A DNA stretch of 64,000 bases from Gottfriedia sp049568075 (GTDB taxonomy: Bacteria; Bacillota; Bacilli; Bacillales; Bacillaceae_G), in assembly GCA_049568075.1 (NCBI GenBank), contig CP144911.1. The stretch is one strand, 5' to 3'. The translations under genes were made by a program, and so were the position numbers. Shown here one piece after another: positions 15,856-24,746 of the stretch. Below the pieces are notes generated by a model. It was not told the DNA's origin. It saw nothing but the letters and a program-made list of their open reading frames with translations, and searched no databases. Numbering within the stretch: position 1 is the stretch's first letter; the number at the start of each line of letters is the position of its first letter.

Positions 15856-16485
15856 TCAGTTTATACTTATCTTGTATAAAGGAATTAAAGTATTATATGT
15901 TTCGATAATACGATGGATTAGTTCTTCCTTTGTAAGTGTAATTGCTTCATCTTTTGCAATTGTAATTCCACATAGGTATTCTGCTTTTTTTACATCATGA
16001 AATCTTTGAATACCTTTATTGAATTCATCTTTATTCATTTGACTTTTTTGTATCACATCAGGCTTCATATGATCGTAAGATACCACAAAATCTTTCGGAA
16101 TCATTTTGTAAAGTTTATTTTTATTCTTTTCAAAATTTATGGCAATCGATTGCTTATTTGGACTTTCGTAAATAATTCCAAAGTAAACAAACAGGTGAGT
16201 ACCCCACAGTCCAAATTGGAAATGAGGAAGCATCTTGTATCCACGATTATTTGTTGCAAAAGCAATCCAAGTATCTTTTGGAGCATTTACAGTACGCCTG
16301 GCATGCTTAGCAATATGGCCAAAAAAGTTTTGATCAGTTTGTACATTTAAAAAAGGTAATATTTCTTCTTCAATTACTTTAAATTTTGGTTGAATTTCAT
16401 TTTGTATAGCACTCATTCTAGTTTCTAATGTTGAGTCAGTTGTAAATATTTCAAAATCACTTTCTTTAAAAAAAGTTTGAGTCAT
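15856..16485 (-). CDS. yktB: DUF1054 protein YktB
   Basis: This 209-residue protein is a UPF0637/DUF1054 member: HIAKHARRTVNAPKDTWIAF, RGYKMLPHFQFGLWGTH and the YESPNKQ segment are conserved. SD AGGGGG on the reverse strand. The function is unknown. Confidence 0.9.
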   Translation of the reverse strand: MTQTFFKESDFEIFTTDSTLETRMSAIQNEIQPKFKVIEEEILPFLNVQTDQNFFGHIAKHARRTVNAPKDTWIAFATNNRGYKMLPHFQFGLWGTHLFVYFGIIYESPNKQSIAINFEKNKNKLYKMIPKDFVVSYDHMKPDVIQKSQMNKDEFNKGIQRFHDVKKAEYLCGITIAKDEAITLTKEELIHRIIETYNTLIPLYKISIN

Positions 16486-16680
16486 TTTTGAACCCCCTAA
16501 TTACATTATCTAATTAGTATACCATGTTTGTCCAAAACAAATGGGTAATATGTTTCTTCATAAAATAGTTACATTATAAGCTTAAACAACATATATTAGT
16601 AGCAAGATAAAAATCAGAAAATTTTGTTAATTAACTTTTACAATTTGTTTTGCCAACTTATATTATATGGAGGGATAATG

Positions 16681-16869
16681 ATGAGACAAGTGATTAATGC
16701 GTTAAAAAGAACTGATGCAGAAAAGAGAATTCCTGTACTTAGATTAGAATTAGATTACGAACTAGCTACACTATTCGATGCTATGACAGTCAATGATAAT
16801 GAAGCAATGATTGAATCTAAAAAGAAATTAGAATTATTAAGATTAGAATTAATTCGTCTAGAAGCTTAG
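16681..16869 (+). CDS. ykzI: Small conserved protein YkzI
   Basis: This 62-residue, mainly helical, charged protein (LRLELDYELATLFDAM; KKLELLRLELIRLEA) sits between yktB and yktC as ykzI does. The SD GGAGGG favours the second of two adjacent ATGs (16681). The function is unknown. Confidence 0.75.
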   Translation: MRQVINALKRTDAEKRIPVLRLELDYELATLFDAMTVNDNEAMIESKKKLELLRLELIRLEA

Positions 16870-16882
16870 CGAGTTTATTTAC

Positions 16883-16907
16883 CGAACCTTTAAATAGGTT
16901 CGTTTTT
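16883..16907 (+). terminator. Terminator of ykzI
   Basis: CGAACCT / AGGTTCG with a 6-base loop and T5. Confidence 0.85.
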
Positions 16908-17084
16908 CTGTGCGCTAAATCTTCCGTCAAATGCCCAATGGTCTATCGTATGCCCACCCTCCAAAATAGTTCCTCTTCTTAAATAAAAATCATTTCATTA
17001 GGTTTTTTTAGGTTAAAATTGGTAAACTGATAAACAGGACCATTAAATATAAGTTTTAGCACGTAGAGTTTGGAGTGTTTAATT

Positions 17085-17888
17085 ATGAATGTAGACTGGA
17101 AAGAAATTGAACAATTCGCGAGGAATTTGCTTCAAGAGGCAGCTGAAAATATTAAAAGCTCTTTATACGACTCCATAACAATCAATACGAAATCAAACGA
17201 AAATGACTTAGTAACAAATAAAGATGAAGAAATTGAAAAATTCTTTTACGAAAAAATAAAAAAGAAATTTCCGAATCATTACTTACTAGGTGAAGAAGGT
17301 AAAGGCGATGATTTGGATCAAGTAACTGGAGTTGTGTGGATTCTTGATCCAATCGATGGAACGATGAATTTTGTTCACCAAAAACGTAATTTTATGATTT
17401 CTTTAGGTATTTATGAAAATGGAATCGGTAAAATGGGTTTTATAATGGATGTAATACATAATGAACTATATTTTGCTAAAAAAGGTGAGGGAGCTTATTT
17501 AAATGATCTTGAATTATCACCTTTGAAAAATGTAGTACTTGAAGAGGCTATTGTAGCTGTAAATGCTATTTGGTTAACTAAAAATCGTTATATAAACCAT
17601 GAAAAATTAAGTAATCTTGTTCGAAAAGTTAGAGGAAGTAGGTCATATGGTTCGGCAGCGATGGAAATGGTCTATGTGGCAATGGGAAGGGTTGATGCAT
17701 ATATCACTCCAAGATTATCACCTTGGGACTTTGCCGCGGGTAAAATTATTGTTGAAGAACTTGGCGGAATATGTACTACCCTCAAAAATGAAAGCCTTTC
17801 AATTCTTAAAAAAAGCTCAGTGCTAGTAAGTAACGCTTCGATTCATAACGAATTACTCACTGATTATATCGAATTTCTACAAAAATAA
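17085..17888 (+). CDS. yktC: Inositol monophosphatase family protein YktC
   Basis: This 267-residue Mg-dependent phosphatase of the IMPase/FBPase superfamily has motif A as GEEGKG...WILDPIDGTMNF and motif B as WDFAAGKIIVEELGG. The ATG at 17085 has SD TTGGAGTG; an upstream TTG at 17070 is inside that SD. It likely removes phosphate from inositol or sugar phosphates. Confidence 0.9.
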   Translation: MNVDWKEIEQFARNLLQEAAENIKSSLYDSITINTKSNENDLVTNKDEEIEKFFYEKIKKKFPNHYLLGEEGKGDDLDQVTGVVWILDPIDGTMNFVHQKRNFMISLGIYENGIGKMGFIMDVIHNELYFAKKGEGAYLNDLELSPLKNVVLEEAIVAVNAIWLTKNRYINHEKLSNLVRKVRGSRSYGSAAMEMVYVAMGRVDAYITPRLSPWDFAAGKIIVEELGGICTTLKNESLSILKKSSVLVSNASIHNELLTDYIEFLQK

Positions 17889-17890
17889 TA

Positions 17891-17928
17891 AAAAGAAGGT
17901 AAGTTGGGTTACTAACTTGCCTTCTTTT
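17891..17928 (+). terminator. Terminator of yktC
   Basis: AAAAGAAGGTAAGTT / AACTTGCCTTCTTTT with one G-T pair and an 8-base loop. Confidence 0.88.
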
Positions 17929-17935
17929 ATTAGTG

Positions 17936-17955
17936 TGTAGACAGTGTTCAAAAAA
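17936..17955 (+). repeat. TGTAGACA-type post-gene motif, copy 2
   Basis: TGTAGACAGTGTTCAAAAAA directly follows the yktC terminator. See the copies at 3494, 13570 (reverse) and 20261. Confidence 0.5.
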
Positions 17956-17989
17956 AAGAGAAGAAGATTATAACTTACCTTCTCTTTTT
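17951..17989 (-). terminator. Terminator overlapping the 3' end of ylaF
   Basis: AAAAAGAGAAG / CTTCTCTTTTT pairs across 17953-17989, with the T tract for leftward transcripts. The right arm encodes the last residues of YlaF and the loop holds its stop codon. Confidence 0.75.
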
Positions 17990-18153
17990 AATTTAGCACG
18001 TAATGAAAAACCATAACCAACTAATGATATTGAAATAATTAGTGAAATGATAGCGCCAATAGTACTTAGTTCCGCTAGCATAATACCAACTAGAATTAAG
18101 AAGATTACGGATAAAGTTGCAACGCAGAAAAGTCTAAATTTTATGCTAGACAT
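17968..18153 (-). CDS. ylaF: Small membrane protein YlaF
   Basis: This 61-residue protein has two hydrophobic helices (LFCVATLSVIFLILVGIML and IGAIISLIISISLVGYGF) and a basic tail. Location before typA matches ylaF (DUF5325-type). The SD is GGAGGAT. The function is unknown. Confidence 0.78.
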   Translation of the reverse strand: MSSIKFRLFCVATLSVIFLILVGIMLAELSTIGAIISLIISISLVGYGFSLRAKLKREGKL

Positions 18154-18272
18154 GGTGAATCCTCCTGTTCATAATTCTTATTTTACTCTTTGTCGAATCG
18201 GATGTAAATTTGAAAAAAATAAATCTTTCCTAAATATTTATTAATAATTTATATTTTTGATTAAACATTTTC

Positions 18273-18303
18273 TTGATATATTTCCGTGTGCATGTGCTAT
18301 AAT
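18273..18303 (+). promoter_or_regulatory. typA promoter
   Basis: An extended -10, TGCTATAAT (TATAAT at 18298-18303), has TTGATA at 18273-18278 with a 19-base spacer. The leader is about 45 nt. Confidence 0.65.
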
Positions 18304-18356
18304 GTTTTAGTTAATAATGAAAATAGATGTGTAGACATTTTAGGAGTGAATATATT

Positions 18357-20201
18357 TTGAAAAAAAGAGAAGATTTACGCAATATAGCAATTATTGCGCA
18401 CGTTGACCATGGGAAAACAACGTTAGTTGATGAGTTATTAAAACAATCAGGTACATTCCGTTCAAACGAAAACGTTAATGAACGTGCAATGGACTCTAAT
18501 GATATAGAACGTGAACGTGGAATTACAATTTTAGCTAAAAATACTGCAATCCAATACGAAGGTAAACGTATTAACATCATGGATACTCCTGGACACGCCG
18601 ATTTTGGTGGAGAAGTAGAACGTATTATGAAAATGGTTGACGGTGTTCTTTTAGTTGTAGATGCATATGAAGGATGTATGCCACAAACTCGTTTCGTATT
18701 GAAAAAAGCTTTAGAACAACATTTAACACCAATCGTAGTAGTAAATAAAATCGACCGTGACTTCGCACGCCCTGATGAAGTAGTAGACGAAGTAATCGAT
18801 TTATTTATTGAATTAGGTGCAGATGAAGATCAATTAGAATTTCCAGTTGTATTCGCATCAGCTATCAACGGAACTTCTAGCTTAGAATCTGATCCTGCTA
18901 AACAAGAACCAAATATGAATGCATTATTCGATACAATTATTGAGCACATTCCATCTCCAATCGATAATAGTGAAGAGCCTTTACAATTCCAAGTAACATT
19001 ATTAGACTACAATGACTATGTTGGACGTATCGGTATCGGACGTATTTTCCGTGGAACAATGCAAGTTGGTCAATCAGTTGCTTTAATGAAACTTGATGGA
19101 TCAGTTAAACAATTCCGTATTACAAAAATGTTTGGTTTCATCGGATTAAAACGTATTGAAATCCAAGAAGCAAAAGCTGGTGACTTAGTAGCAGTTTCTG
19201 GTATGGAAGATATCAATGTTGGTGAAACAGTATGTCCTGCTGAACACCAAGAAGCACTTCCAATCTTACGTATTGATGAGCCAACTCTTCAAATGACTTT
19301 CTTAGTAAATAACTCACCTTTTGCTGGTCGTGAAGGTAAATTTGTAACTTCTCGTAAAATTGAAGAGAGATTATTACAAGAACTTCAAACAGACGTAAGT
19401 TTACGTGTAGAAAATACTGATTCTCCTGATGTATGGATCGTTAGTGGACGTGGAGAGCTTCACTTATCAATCCTAATTGAAAACATGCGTCGTGAAGGAT
19501 ATGAGCTTCAAGTTTCAAAACCAGAAGTTATCATTCGTGTGATTGACGGTGTAAGATGTGAGCCAGTTGAGCATGTTCAAATTGACGTTCCTGAAGAATA
19601 TACAGGTTCAATCATGGAATCAATGGGTGCTCGTAAAGGTGAAATGAGAGATATGGTGAATAATGGTAACGGCCAAGTTCGTTTAACATTTATGGTACCA
19701 GCTCGTGGATTAATTGGTTATACTACAGAGTTCTTAACTTTAACTCGTGGTTATGGAATCATTAACCATTCATTCGATAGCTACCAACCAGCTATTCAGG
19801 GTCAAGTTGGTGGACGTCGTCAAGGTGTATTAGTATCAATGGAAACTGGTAAAGCTTCAACATACGGAATTATGGGTCTAGAAGACCGTGGTGTAATTTT
19901 CCTTGAGCCAGGTACAGATGTATATGATGGTATGATTGTTGGTGAACACAACCGTGATAATGATTTATCAGTAAACGTTGTTAAAGTTAAACACGCTACA
20001 AACATCCGTTCAGCGAATAAAGACCAAACGACAACAATGAAAAAACCACGTATTATGACGCTTGAAGAATCTTTAGAATACTTAAACGATGATGAGTACT
20101 GTGAAGTAACGCCAACATCAATTCGTTTACGTAAAAAGCTTCTTGATAAAAATGAGCGTGAGCGTGCAGCGAAAAAGAAAAAATTCGCTGAACAAGAATA
20201 A
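18357..20201 (+). CDS. typA: Ribosome-associated GTPase TypA/BipA
   Basis: This 614-residue translational GTPase has P-loop AHVDHGKT (14-21), RGITI switch I, DTPGH and NKID, then EF-G-like domains and a Lys-rich C-terminus. BipA supports late 50S assembly, mostly in stress or cold (family knowledge). The start is TTG at 18357 behind TAGGAGTGA, giving MKKREDLRNIAI; an upstream in-frame TTG lacks support from homologues. Confidence 0.95.
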   Translation: MKKREDLRNIAIIAHVDHGKTTLVDELLKQSGTFRSNENVNERAMDSNDIERERGITILAKNTAIQYEGKRINIMDTPGHADFGGEVERIMKMVDGVLLVVDAYEGCMPQTRFVLKKALEQHLTPIVVVNKIDRDFARPDEVVDEVIDLFIELGADEDQLEFPVVFASAINGTSSLESDPAKQEPNMNALFDTIIEHIPSPIDNSEEPLQFQVTLLDYNDYVGRIGIGRIFRGTMQVGQSVALMKLDGSVKQFRITKMFGFIGLKRIEIQEAKAGDLVAVSGMEDINVGETVCPAEHQEALPILRIDEPTLQMTFLVNNSPFAGREGKFVTSRKIEERLLQELQTDVSLRVENTDSPDVWIVSGRGELHLSILIENMRREGYELQVSKPEVIIRVIDGVRCEPVEHVQIDVPEEYTGSIMESMGARKGEMRDMVNNGNGQVRLTFMVPARGLIGYTTEFLTLTRGYGIINHSFDSYQPAIQGQVGGRRQGVLVSMETGKASTYGIMGLEDRGVIFLEPGTDVYDGMIVGEHNRDNDLSVNVVKVKHATNIRSANKDQTTTMKKPRIMTLEESLEYLNDDEYCEVTPTSIRLRKKLLDKNERERAAKKKKFAEQE

Positions 20202-20230
20202 TTAAATTTTAAAATAATTATGATATAATA

Positions 20231-20254
20231 AAACCGACTAGAAATAGTCGGTTT
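20231..20254 (+). terminator. Terminator of typA
   Basis: AAACCGACTA / TAGTCGGTTT with a GAAA tetraloop, followed by CATTTTT. Confidence 0.88.
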
Positions 20255-20260
20255 CATTTT

Positions 20261-20280
20261 TGTAGACAAAGTACAAAAAA
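20261..20280 (+). repeat. TGTAGACA-type post-gene motif, copy 3
   Basis: TGTAGACAAAGTACAAAAAA follows the typA terminator. It differs from the copy after ykrA at one position. Confidence 0.6.
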
Positions 20281-20347
20281 TTAATATTAGTGGATCAAAA
20301 AACGAATAGAAGTATTTAGTTTTATTATTTAATAGGGGGATATGGAT

Positions 20348-20665
20348 TTGGAAAAAGCTCCAAAGGGATTTGAATTTGTCATAACACAGTTAATAAATAT
20401 AACTCATGATATTCATCTTTCAATGTGGATATTATATGGTTTAATTGTTGTATTATGTATTGTGGTATATCATTTAGGTTTCGCAAAAAAATTGAGCATC
20501 CTTAAAAGTTTAATCATTTATGTTTTGCTTATGATTGGATGTAGTTTCCTTACTTTCTTAGCTTTAAGGATACCAATTGTTGAAGCATTACTTGCAAGTG
20601 TGTTCGTGTTAGGGGTATATAAGATTCGTTTACATCAATCAAAAAAGAATAATGCTACTACATAA
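20348..20665 (+). CDS. ylaH: Membrane protein YlaH
   Basis: This roughly 105-residue protein has three hydrophobic segments and the YlaH-like VYHLGFAKKLSILKSLIIY and YKIRLHQ elements. The TTG at 20348 sits eight bases after AGGGGG; an ATG at 20342 is only two bases from it, so I prefer TTG, without certainty. The function is unknown. Confidence 0.75.
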   Translation: MEKAPKGFEFVITQLINITHDIHLSMWILYGLIVVLCIVVYHLGFAKKLSILKSLIIYVLLMIGCSFLTFLALRIPIVEALLASVFVLGVYKIRLHQSKKNNATT

Positions 20666-20694
20666 TGTAAACTTTTTAGAAAGTTGGTATTTAG

Positions 20695-20967
20695 ATGAAA
20701 TCTGTTCAGGATGCTTTATATAATTGGTTAACGATAAAAGTTATCTATGAAGGTAGACCTTCGGATGAAGCTGCTAAAGAGACGTATGAGATGTTTGATT
20801 CGATTTTAAAAGACGATCATCAAGTATCTAACGTAAAAATAGAAAAAATGGAAGATTTCTATTTAATTACATTTACACAAGCAGAAAAAGAGCGTACTAC
20901 GCGCTTTCCAATTGAAATGATTGATTGCTTTTTAGATCAAGTAAAAGTTAATCCAGAGAAGTATTAA
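20695..20967 (+). CDS. Conserved hypothetical protein
   Basis: This 90-residue soluble acidic protein starts MKSVQDALYNWLTIKVIYEG and ends FLDQVKVNPEKY. I have a faint memory of similar Bacillus proteins beside ylaH-ylaI but can name no family. It follows ylaH by 29 bases and is followed by its own terminator. Confidence 0.65.
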   Translation: MKSVQDALYNWLTIKVIYEGRPSDEAAKETYEMFDSILKDDHQVSNVKIEKMEDFYLITFTQAEKERTTRFPIEMIDCFLDQVKVNPEKY

Positions 20968-20993
20968 AAACCTAGAAATTAATCTAGGTTTTT
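20966..20993 (+). terminator. Terminator of the ylaH pair
   Basis: AAAAACCTAGA / TCTAGGTTTTT with a 6-base loop. The left arm overlaps the stop codon of the preceding gene. Confidence 0.85.
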
Positions 20994-21061
20994 CTTTGTT
21001 TAAACTTTTAGTGCATTTATTCATGAAAATAATATATCTAAGACTTAATCGTCTTTCCAAT

Positions 21062-21087
21062 AAAAGAAGCCCATTTGGCTTCTTTTT
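21062..21087. terminator. Hairpin terminator downstream of ylaI
   Basis: AAAAGAAGCC / GGCTTCTTTT with a 5-base loop. It can serve ylaI (minus) and stops plus-strand read-through. Confidence 0.75.
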
Positions 21088-21094
21088 TCATAAT

Positions 21095-21295
21095 TTACCA
21101 CTCGTCATTGTCCTTTACCGGTTTTAAGAAACGGAAATTCCCTGTTGCAATTCTTTGTTCTGTTTTTATTTTAATTCGATCGTAACATTCAGAGCATGTA
21201 TATGTATGGATAGGACGATTTCTTAATTTTTTTGCAATAGGTGATTCATCGCTAATAGATTCGCTTTTATCACAAATCATGCATTTAACTCTCAT
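21095..21295 (-). CDS. ylaI: Zinc-ribbon protein YlaI
   Basis: This 66-residue protein has two Cys pairs, CMIC near residue 5 and CSEC near residue 35, a probable zinc site (DUF2197), and IAKKLRNRPIHTY between them. The SD is GGAGAGA. The function is unknown. Confidence 0.88.
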   Translation of the reverse strand: MRVKCMICDKSESISDESPIAKKLRNRPIHTYTCSECYDRIKIKTEQRIATGNFRFLKPVKDNDEW

Positions 21296-21445
21296 GTGAA
21301 ATTTCTCTCCTTATATATGGAACTTAAGTTAACATAATTATAACAGGTTTTAGAATATATTTTTAGAAAACAGTGGTTTTAGCAGGAAGTTTTCAATAAA
21401 CTTTGAATTATATTAGTATACTCTTTATTTGAAGGAGATGAAATA

Positions 21446-21910
21446 GTGATGGCAAACAGTATTGAGAAAACATTATCACCAAGCTTATTAGAAGATTGTA
21501 ATAAAGAAAAGATTGTTTTTTTAAGTACTTTTAACTCCGAAAAGAATGCACCAGTTACGAATGCAATTTCTTGGCTTGTTGCTTTAGACGATAAGACGAT
21601 TCGTTTTGCAGTTGATCAAAGATCAGCAATTATATCGAATATCGAAGAGGTTGAAGGGGTATCATTAAGCTTATTCTCAAATGAAACAGTTTATAGTATC
21701 TCGGGAAATGCAAAAATTTTAACAAAGCAAATGCCTGGGATTCCATTAAAATTAGCGTGTATAGAAGTAGAAGTTAATGAAGTAAAAAATATATTGTTTT
21801 ATGGGTCAAAAATAACAGTCGAACCAGAGTATGCAAAAACTTATGATGAGAGGGCTGCAAAAAAATTAGATGTAGCAGTTTTAAGTGGTCTTAGATCCAA
21901 GGAGCTTTAA
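21446..21910 (+). CDS. ylaL: Pyridoxamine 5'-phosphate oxidase-like protein YlaL
   Basis: This 154-residue split-barrel protein (flavin-binding family) shows PVTNAISWLVAL, RFAVDQRSAIISNI and the C-terminal FYGSKITVEPEYAKTYD. GTG at 21446 is eight bases after AAGGAG; the next codon is ATG (21449), which fits homologues beginning MAN. Here ylaL precedes ylaK, the reverse of B. subtilis. Substrate unknown. Confidence 0.85.
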   Translation: MMANSIEKTLSPSLLEDCNKEKIVFLSTFNSEKNAPVTNAISWLVALDDKTIRFAVDQRSAIISNIEEVEGVSLSLFSNETVYSISGNAKILTKQMPGIPLKLACIEVEVNEVKNILFYGSKITVEPEYAKTYDERAAKKLDVAVLSGLRSKEL

Positions 21911-22061
21911 ACATTAAAAAATATTCTAAAGTAGAGAGAATTTCATATAATATATTAACGGTTCGTCCATTCTTCGACTAGTAACCAATTGTAAGACCCA
22001 TCAATTTAGAATTAAAACTAATTATTCTAATCTGAGTTATTTTTAGTCAGGAGGTTAAGGA

Positions 22062-23390
22062 TTGAGTAAAATATATGTTCTCGACACCAATGTACTACTG
22101 CAAGACCCACTAGCAATCTTTTCATTTGAAGATAATGAAGTAGTTGTACCAGCTGTTGTATTAGAGGAAGTAGACTCAAAGAAGAGATATATGGATGAAG
22201 TTGGTCGTAATGCTAGGTATGTATCCAAACTAATTGATAGCTTTCGAGAACTAGGGAAATTACATGAAAGTATTCCTCTTGAAAACGGTGGTTCATTTAG
22301 AATTGAATTAAATCATCGCTCATTTCAACAATTGCAAGAGATCTTTGTTGAAAAAACGAACGATAATCGCATTTTAGCTGTTGCAAAAAACTTATCACTT
22401 GAAGAAGAAGCAAAAGAAAGCGGAAAAACAGTCATTTTAGTTAGTAAAGATACGTTAGTTCGTGTAAAAGCGGATGCACTAAATTTATTAGCTGAAGATT
22501 ATTTAAGTGATCGAGTAGTGGAAGTTGATCATATTTATACCGGTTATCTAGAGTATTACATAAATACAGATTTATTAAACAAGTTTTATGAAAAAACTGA
22601 GCTTCCTGTTTCAGATATAGCGAACCATCCATTTTATCCTAATCAATTCATCGTATTAAAGGATGCTCTCGGTGGTAAGAGCTCAGCTCTTGGAGTTGTA
22701 GATAAAACGGGTACAAAAATTAAGAAATTTGTTTTCTCAAATGAACATATTTGGGGCATAAGACCAAGAAATGCACAACAGTCCATGGCCTTAGAATTAC
22801 TACTTCGAGATGATATACCATTAGTTACATTGATTGGTAAGGCAGGTACAGGGAAAACTTTATTAGCTTTAGCAGCAGGTTTAATGCAAAGTGAGGATCT
22901 GCAAAGCTATAAAAAGTTATTAGTTGCGAGACCAATTGTTCCAGTTGGAAAGGATCTTGGTTATTTACCGGGTGAAAAGGATGAAAAACTTCGTCCATGG
23001 ATGCAACCGATTTATGATAATCTAGAATACTTATTCAATACGAAAAAACCAGGTGAACTTGATGCGATATTAGCCGGAATGGGCTCAATTGAAGTAGAAG
23101 CTTTAACTTATATAAGAGGTAGAAGTATCCCAGAGCAATTTATTATTATAGATGAAGCACAAAATCTAACTAGGCATGAAGTGAAAACAATTTTAACTCG
23201 CGTTGGTGATAAGAGTAAAATTGTATTAATGGGGGATCCAGAACAAATTGATCATCCATATTTAGATGAATACAACAATGGATTAACTTATGTAGTTGAA
23301 AAATTTAAAGATCAAAAAATAAGTGGACATGTAAAACTAATAAAAGGCGAACGTTCATCAATTGCCCAACTTGCAGCGGATATATTGTAA
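22062..23390 (+). CDS. ylaK: PIN-PhoH ATPase/ribonuclease YlaK
   Basis: This 442-residue fusion has an N-terminal PIN nuclease domain (VLDTNVLLQDP with the acidic residue; LEEVDSKK) and a C-terminal PhoH/RecA-type ATPase with Walker A GKAGTGKT (259-266) and Walker B FIIIDEAQNLT. PhoH2 proteins of this layout act as RNA helicase/RNase (family knowledge). TTG start behind CAGGAGGTTAAGG. Confidence 0.92.
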   Translation: MSKIYVLDTNVLLQDPLAIFSFEDNEVVVPAVVLEEVDSKKRYMDEVGRNARYVSKLIDSFRELGKLHESIPLENGGSFRIELNHRSFQQLQEIFVEKTNDNRILAVAKNLSLEEEAKESGKTVILVSKDTLVRVKADALNLLAEDYLSDRVVEVDHIYTGYLEYYINTDLLNKFYEKTELPVSDIANHPFYPNQFIVLKDALGGKSSALGVVDKTGTKIKKFVFSNEHIWGIRPRNAQQSMALELLLRDDIPLVTLIGKAGTGKTLLALAAGLMQSEDLQSYKKLLVARPIVPVGKDLGYLPGEKDEKLRPWMQPIYDNLEYLFNTKKPGELDAILAGMGSIEVEALTYIRGRSIPEQFIIIDEAQNLTRHEVKTILTRVGDKSKIVLMGDPEQIDHPYLDEYNNGLTYVVEKFKDQKISGHVKLIKGERSSIAQLAADIL

Positions 23391-23405
23391 TAATTAAATG
23401 CTTAC

Positions 23406-23449
23406 AAAAGCAACATCTTACCAAAATCTATCAGTAAGATGTTGCTTTT
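23406..23449 (+). terminator. Terminator between ylaK and the convergent gene
   Basis: AAAAGCAACATCTTAC / GTAAGATGTTGCTTTT, a 16-bp perfect stem with a 12-base loop. Confidence 0.9.
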
Positions 23450-23457
23450 GTTTTAAA

Positions 23458-23946
23458 CTATAAAATAATTTTCTTGATTGAAGTAATTGGTGTTTCTTTA
23501 TTTGTAGCATCAGCAAAATATAAATGTACTGGACCATCTTCAAGGATTCTCTTGCCATTGTATGAAAATGCTAAATAACTTTCATATACAGTTTCAAAAG
23601 GTAATTTTATTAATTCACCTTCTGTTTCAATCGTAACTTCTAAATCACGATTTTTAGGATTACTATTATCTATAAAATAAGAAAATGGCATTGCATACGA
23701 TTCCTTAAGCCATTCTTTCTTTTGAGTAGCGTATAAAGGGCTATTATCGACCTTCGCACCTTCAACAATTTCACGATCCCAATGCTTTGAAACACTTTTC
23801 GTATATTGCTCAAGCTCATCAACCTTTTTGAAATCACCAGCTAATAAACTATCTAACTTAACCTTTCTTTCATCAAATATCCAAACACTTGGATCAATTG
23901 TTAACGGAAACTCTACATTACCTGTTAATTGAAAAACATCACTCAT
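23458..23946 (-). CDS. Conserved hypothetical protein (no catalytic motif seen)
   Basis: This 162-residue acidic protein contains DPSVWIFDERKV, KHWDREIVEGA and a C-terminal GPVHLYFADATNKETPI. I recall B. cereus-group relatives labelled peptidyl-prolyl isomerase, but I see no cyclophilin, FKBP or parvulin signature, so I do not adopt that name. It has no signal peptide. It takes the place of ylaM between ylaK and ylaN. Confidence 0.7.
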   Translation of the reverse strand: MSDVFQLTGNVEFPLTIDPSVWIFDERKVKLDSLLAGDFKKVDELEQYTKSVSKHWDREIVEGAKVDNSPLYATQKKEWLKESYAMPFSYFIDNSNPKNRDLEVTIETEGELIKLPFETVYESYLAFSYNGKRILEDGPVHLYFADATNKETPITSIKKIIL

Positions 23947-24279
23947 ATACTAAAACCCCTTCTATGTACTAAGTCTACCTATAGTGTACGACTATTTTAA
24001 GTAAAAAGACAAACAATTGAACAAATATAGCGCTTATTTACAATAAAGTTTTATTATGTTTTTAAGCTTTTTTATTGTGATTAATTGACCGATTTTTTTG
24101 TAAAAATTAGATTATAAGATAAATCTAAACTCTAACATAAGAAAATTCTAATAAATAAACTGTTGCAAAAAAATAATTTTCTAAAATACATATTTGCAAA
24201 ACTTTTGATTTAAGTTGATTTTTCTTAAAAAGAACTATAATATTAAATAGATAGCTTGTACGGAAGCGGAGGGAGAAAA
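23947..24279 (+). promoter_or_regulatory. Intergenic region with ylaN promoter
   Basis: This 333-bp AT-rich gap has no gene. TATAAT at 24236-24241 with TTGATT at 24215-24220 (15-base spacer) is a likely ylaN promoter. Nothing else stands out. Confidence 0.45.
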
Positions 24280-24570
24280 TTGAGGTCTGATGCTGTAACA
24301 GATTACAAAGATAAAGCATTTGAATTATTAAAAAAAGATGCTGAAAAAATATTAAAATTAATAAATGTGCAACTTGATCATTTAACGATGCCACAATGCC
24401 CTCTATATGAAGAGGTTTTAGATACTCAAATGTTTGGTTTATCAAGGGAGATTGATTTTGCTTCTCGTCTAGGTTTAATTGAAGTAGAACAAGGTAGAGA
24501 ACTTCTTTCTGAACTTGAGCGTCAACTTTCTGCTCTACATGAAGCGTTTACAGATCAAAAGAATAAATAA
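24280..24570 (+). CDS. ylaN: UPF0358 protein YlaN
   Basis: This 96-residue protein carries LDHLTMPQCPLYEEVLDTQ and MFGLSREIDFASRLGL, diagnostic of UPF0358. Family knowledge: YlaN is essential or important under iron limitation and acts on the Fur regulator. The TTG at 24280 follows GGAGGGAG; an in-frame start at 24256 lies before that SD. Confidence 0.93.
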   Translation: MRSDAVTDYKDKAFELLKKDAEKILKLINVQLDHLTMPQCPLYEEVLDTQMFGLSREIDFASRLGLIEVEQGRELLSELERQLSALHEAFTDQKNK

Positions 24571-24581
24571 TTATTAGCAAC

Positions 24582-24616
24582 AAAAGCTCAAACAATAAAT
24601 GTTTGAGCTTTTTTTT
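24582..24616 (+). terminator. Terminator of ylaN
   Basis: AAAAGCTCAAACA / TGTTTGAGCTTTT with a 5-base loop and a T8 tract. Confidence 0.9.
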
Positions 24617-24746
24617 GTGAATTTTTTTAATTGTTATAAGTAATAAATCTATTAATCTATGTTACAATATTTTTATTTAAAAAGGGAATTTAGCAAAATA
24701 GTTGAATACATAAAGTATAATTAATCAAAGCAGGGATGATTAAGTA

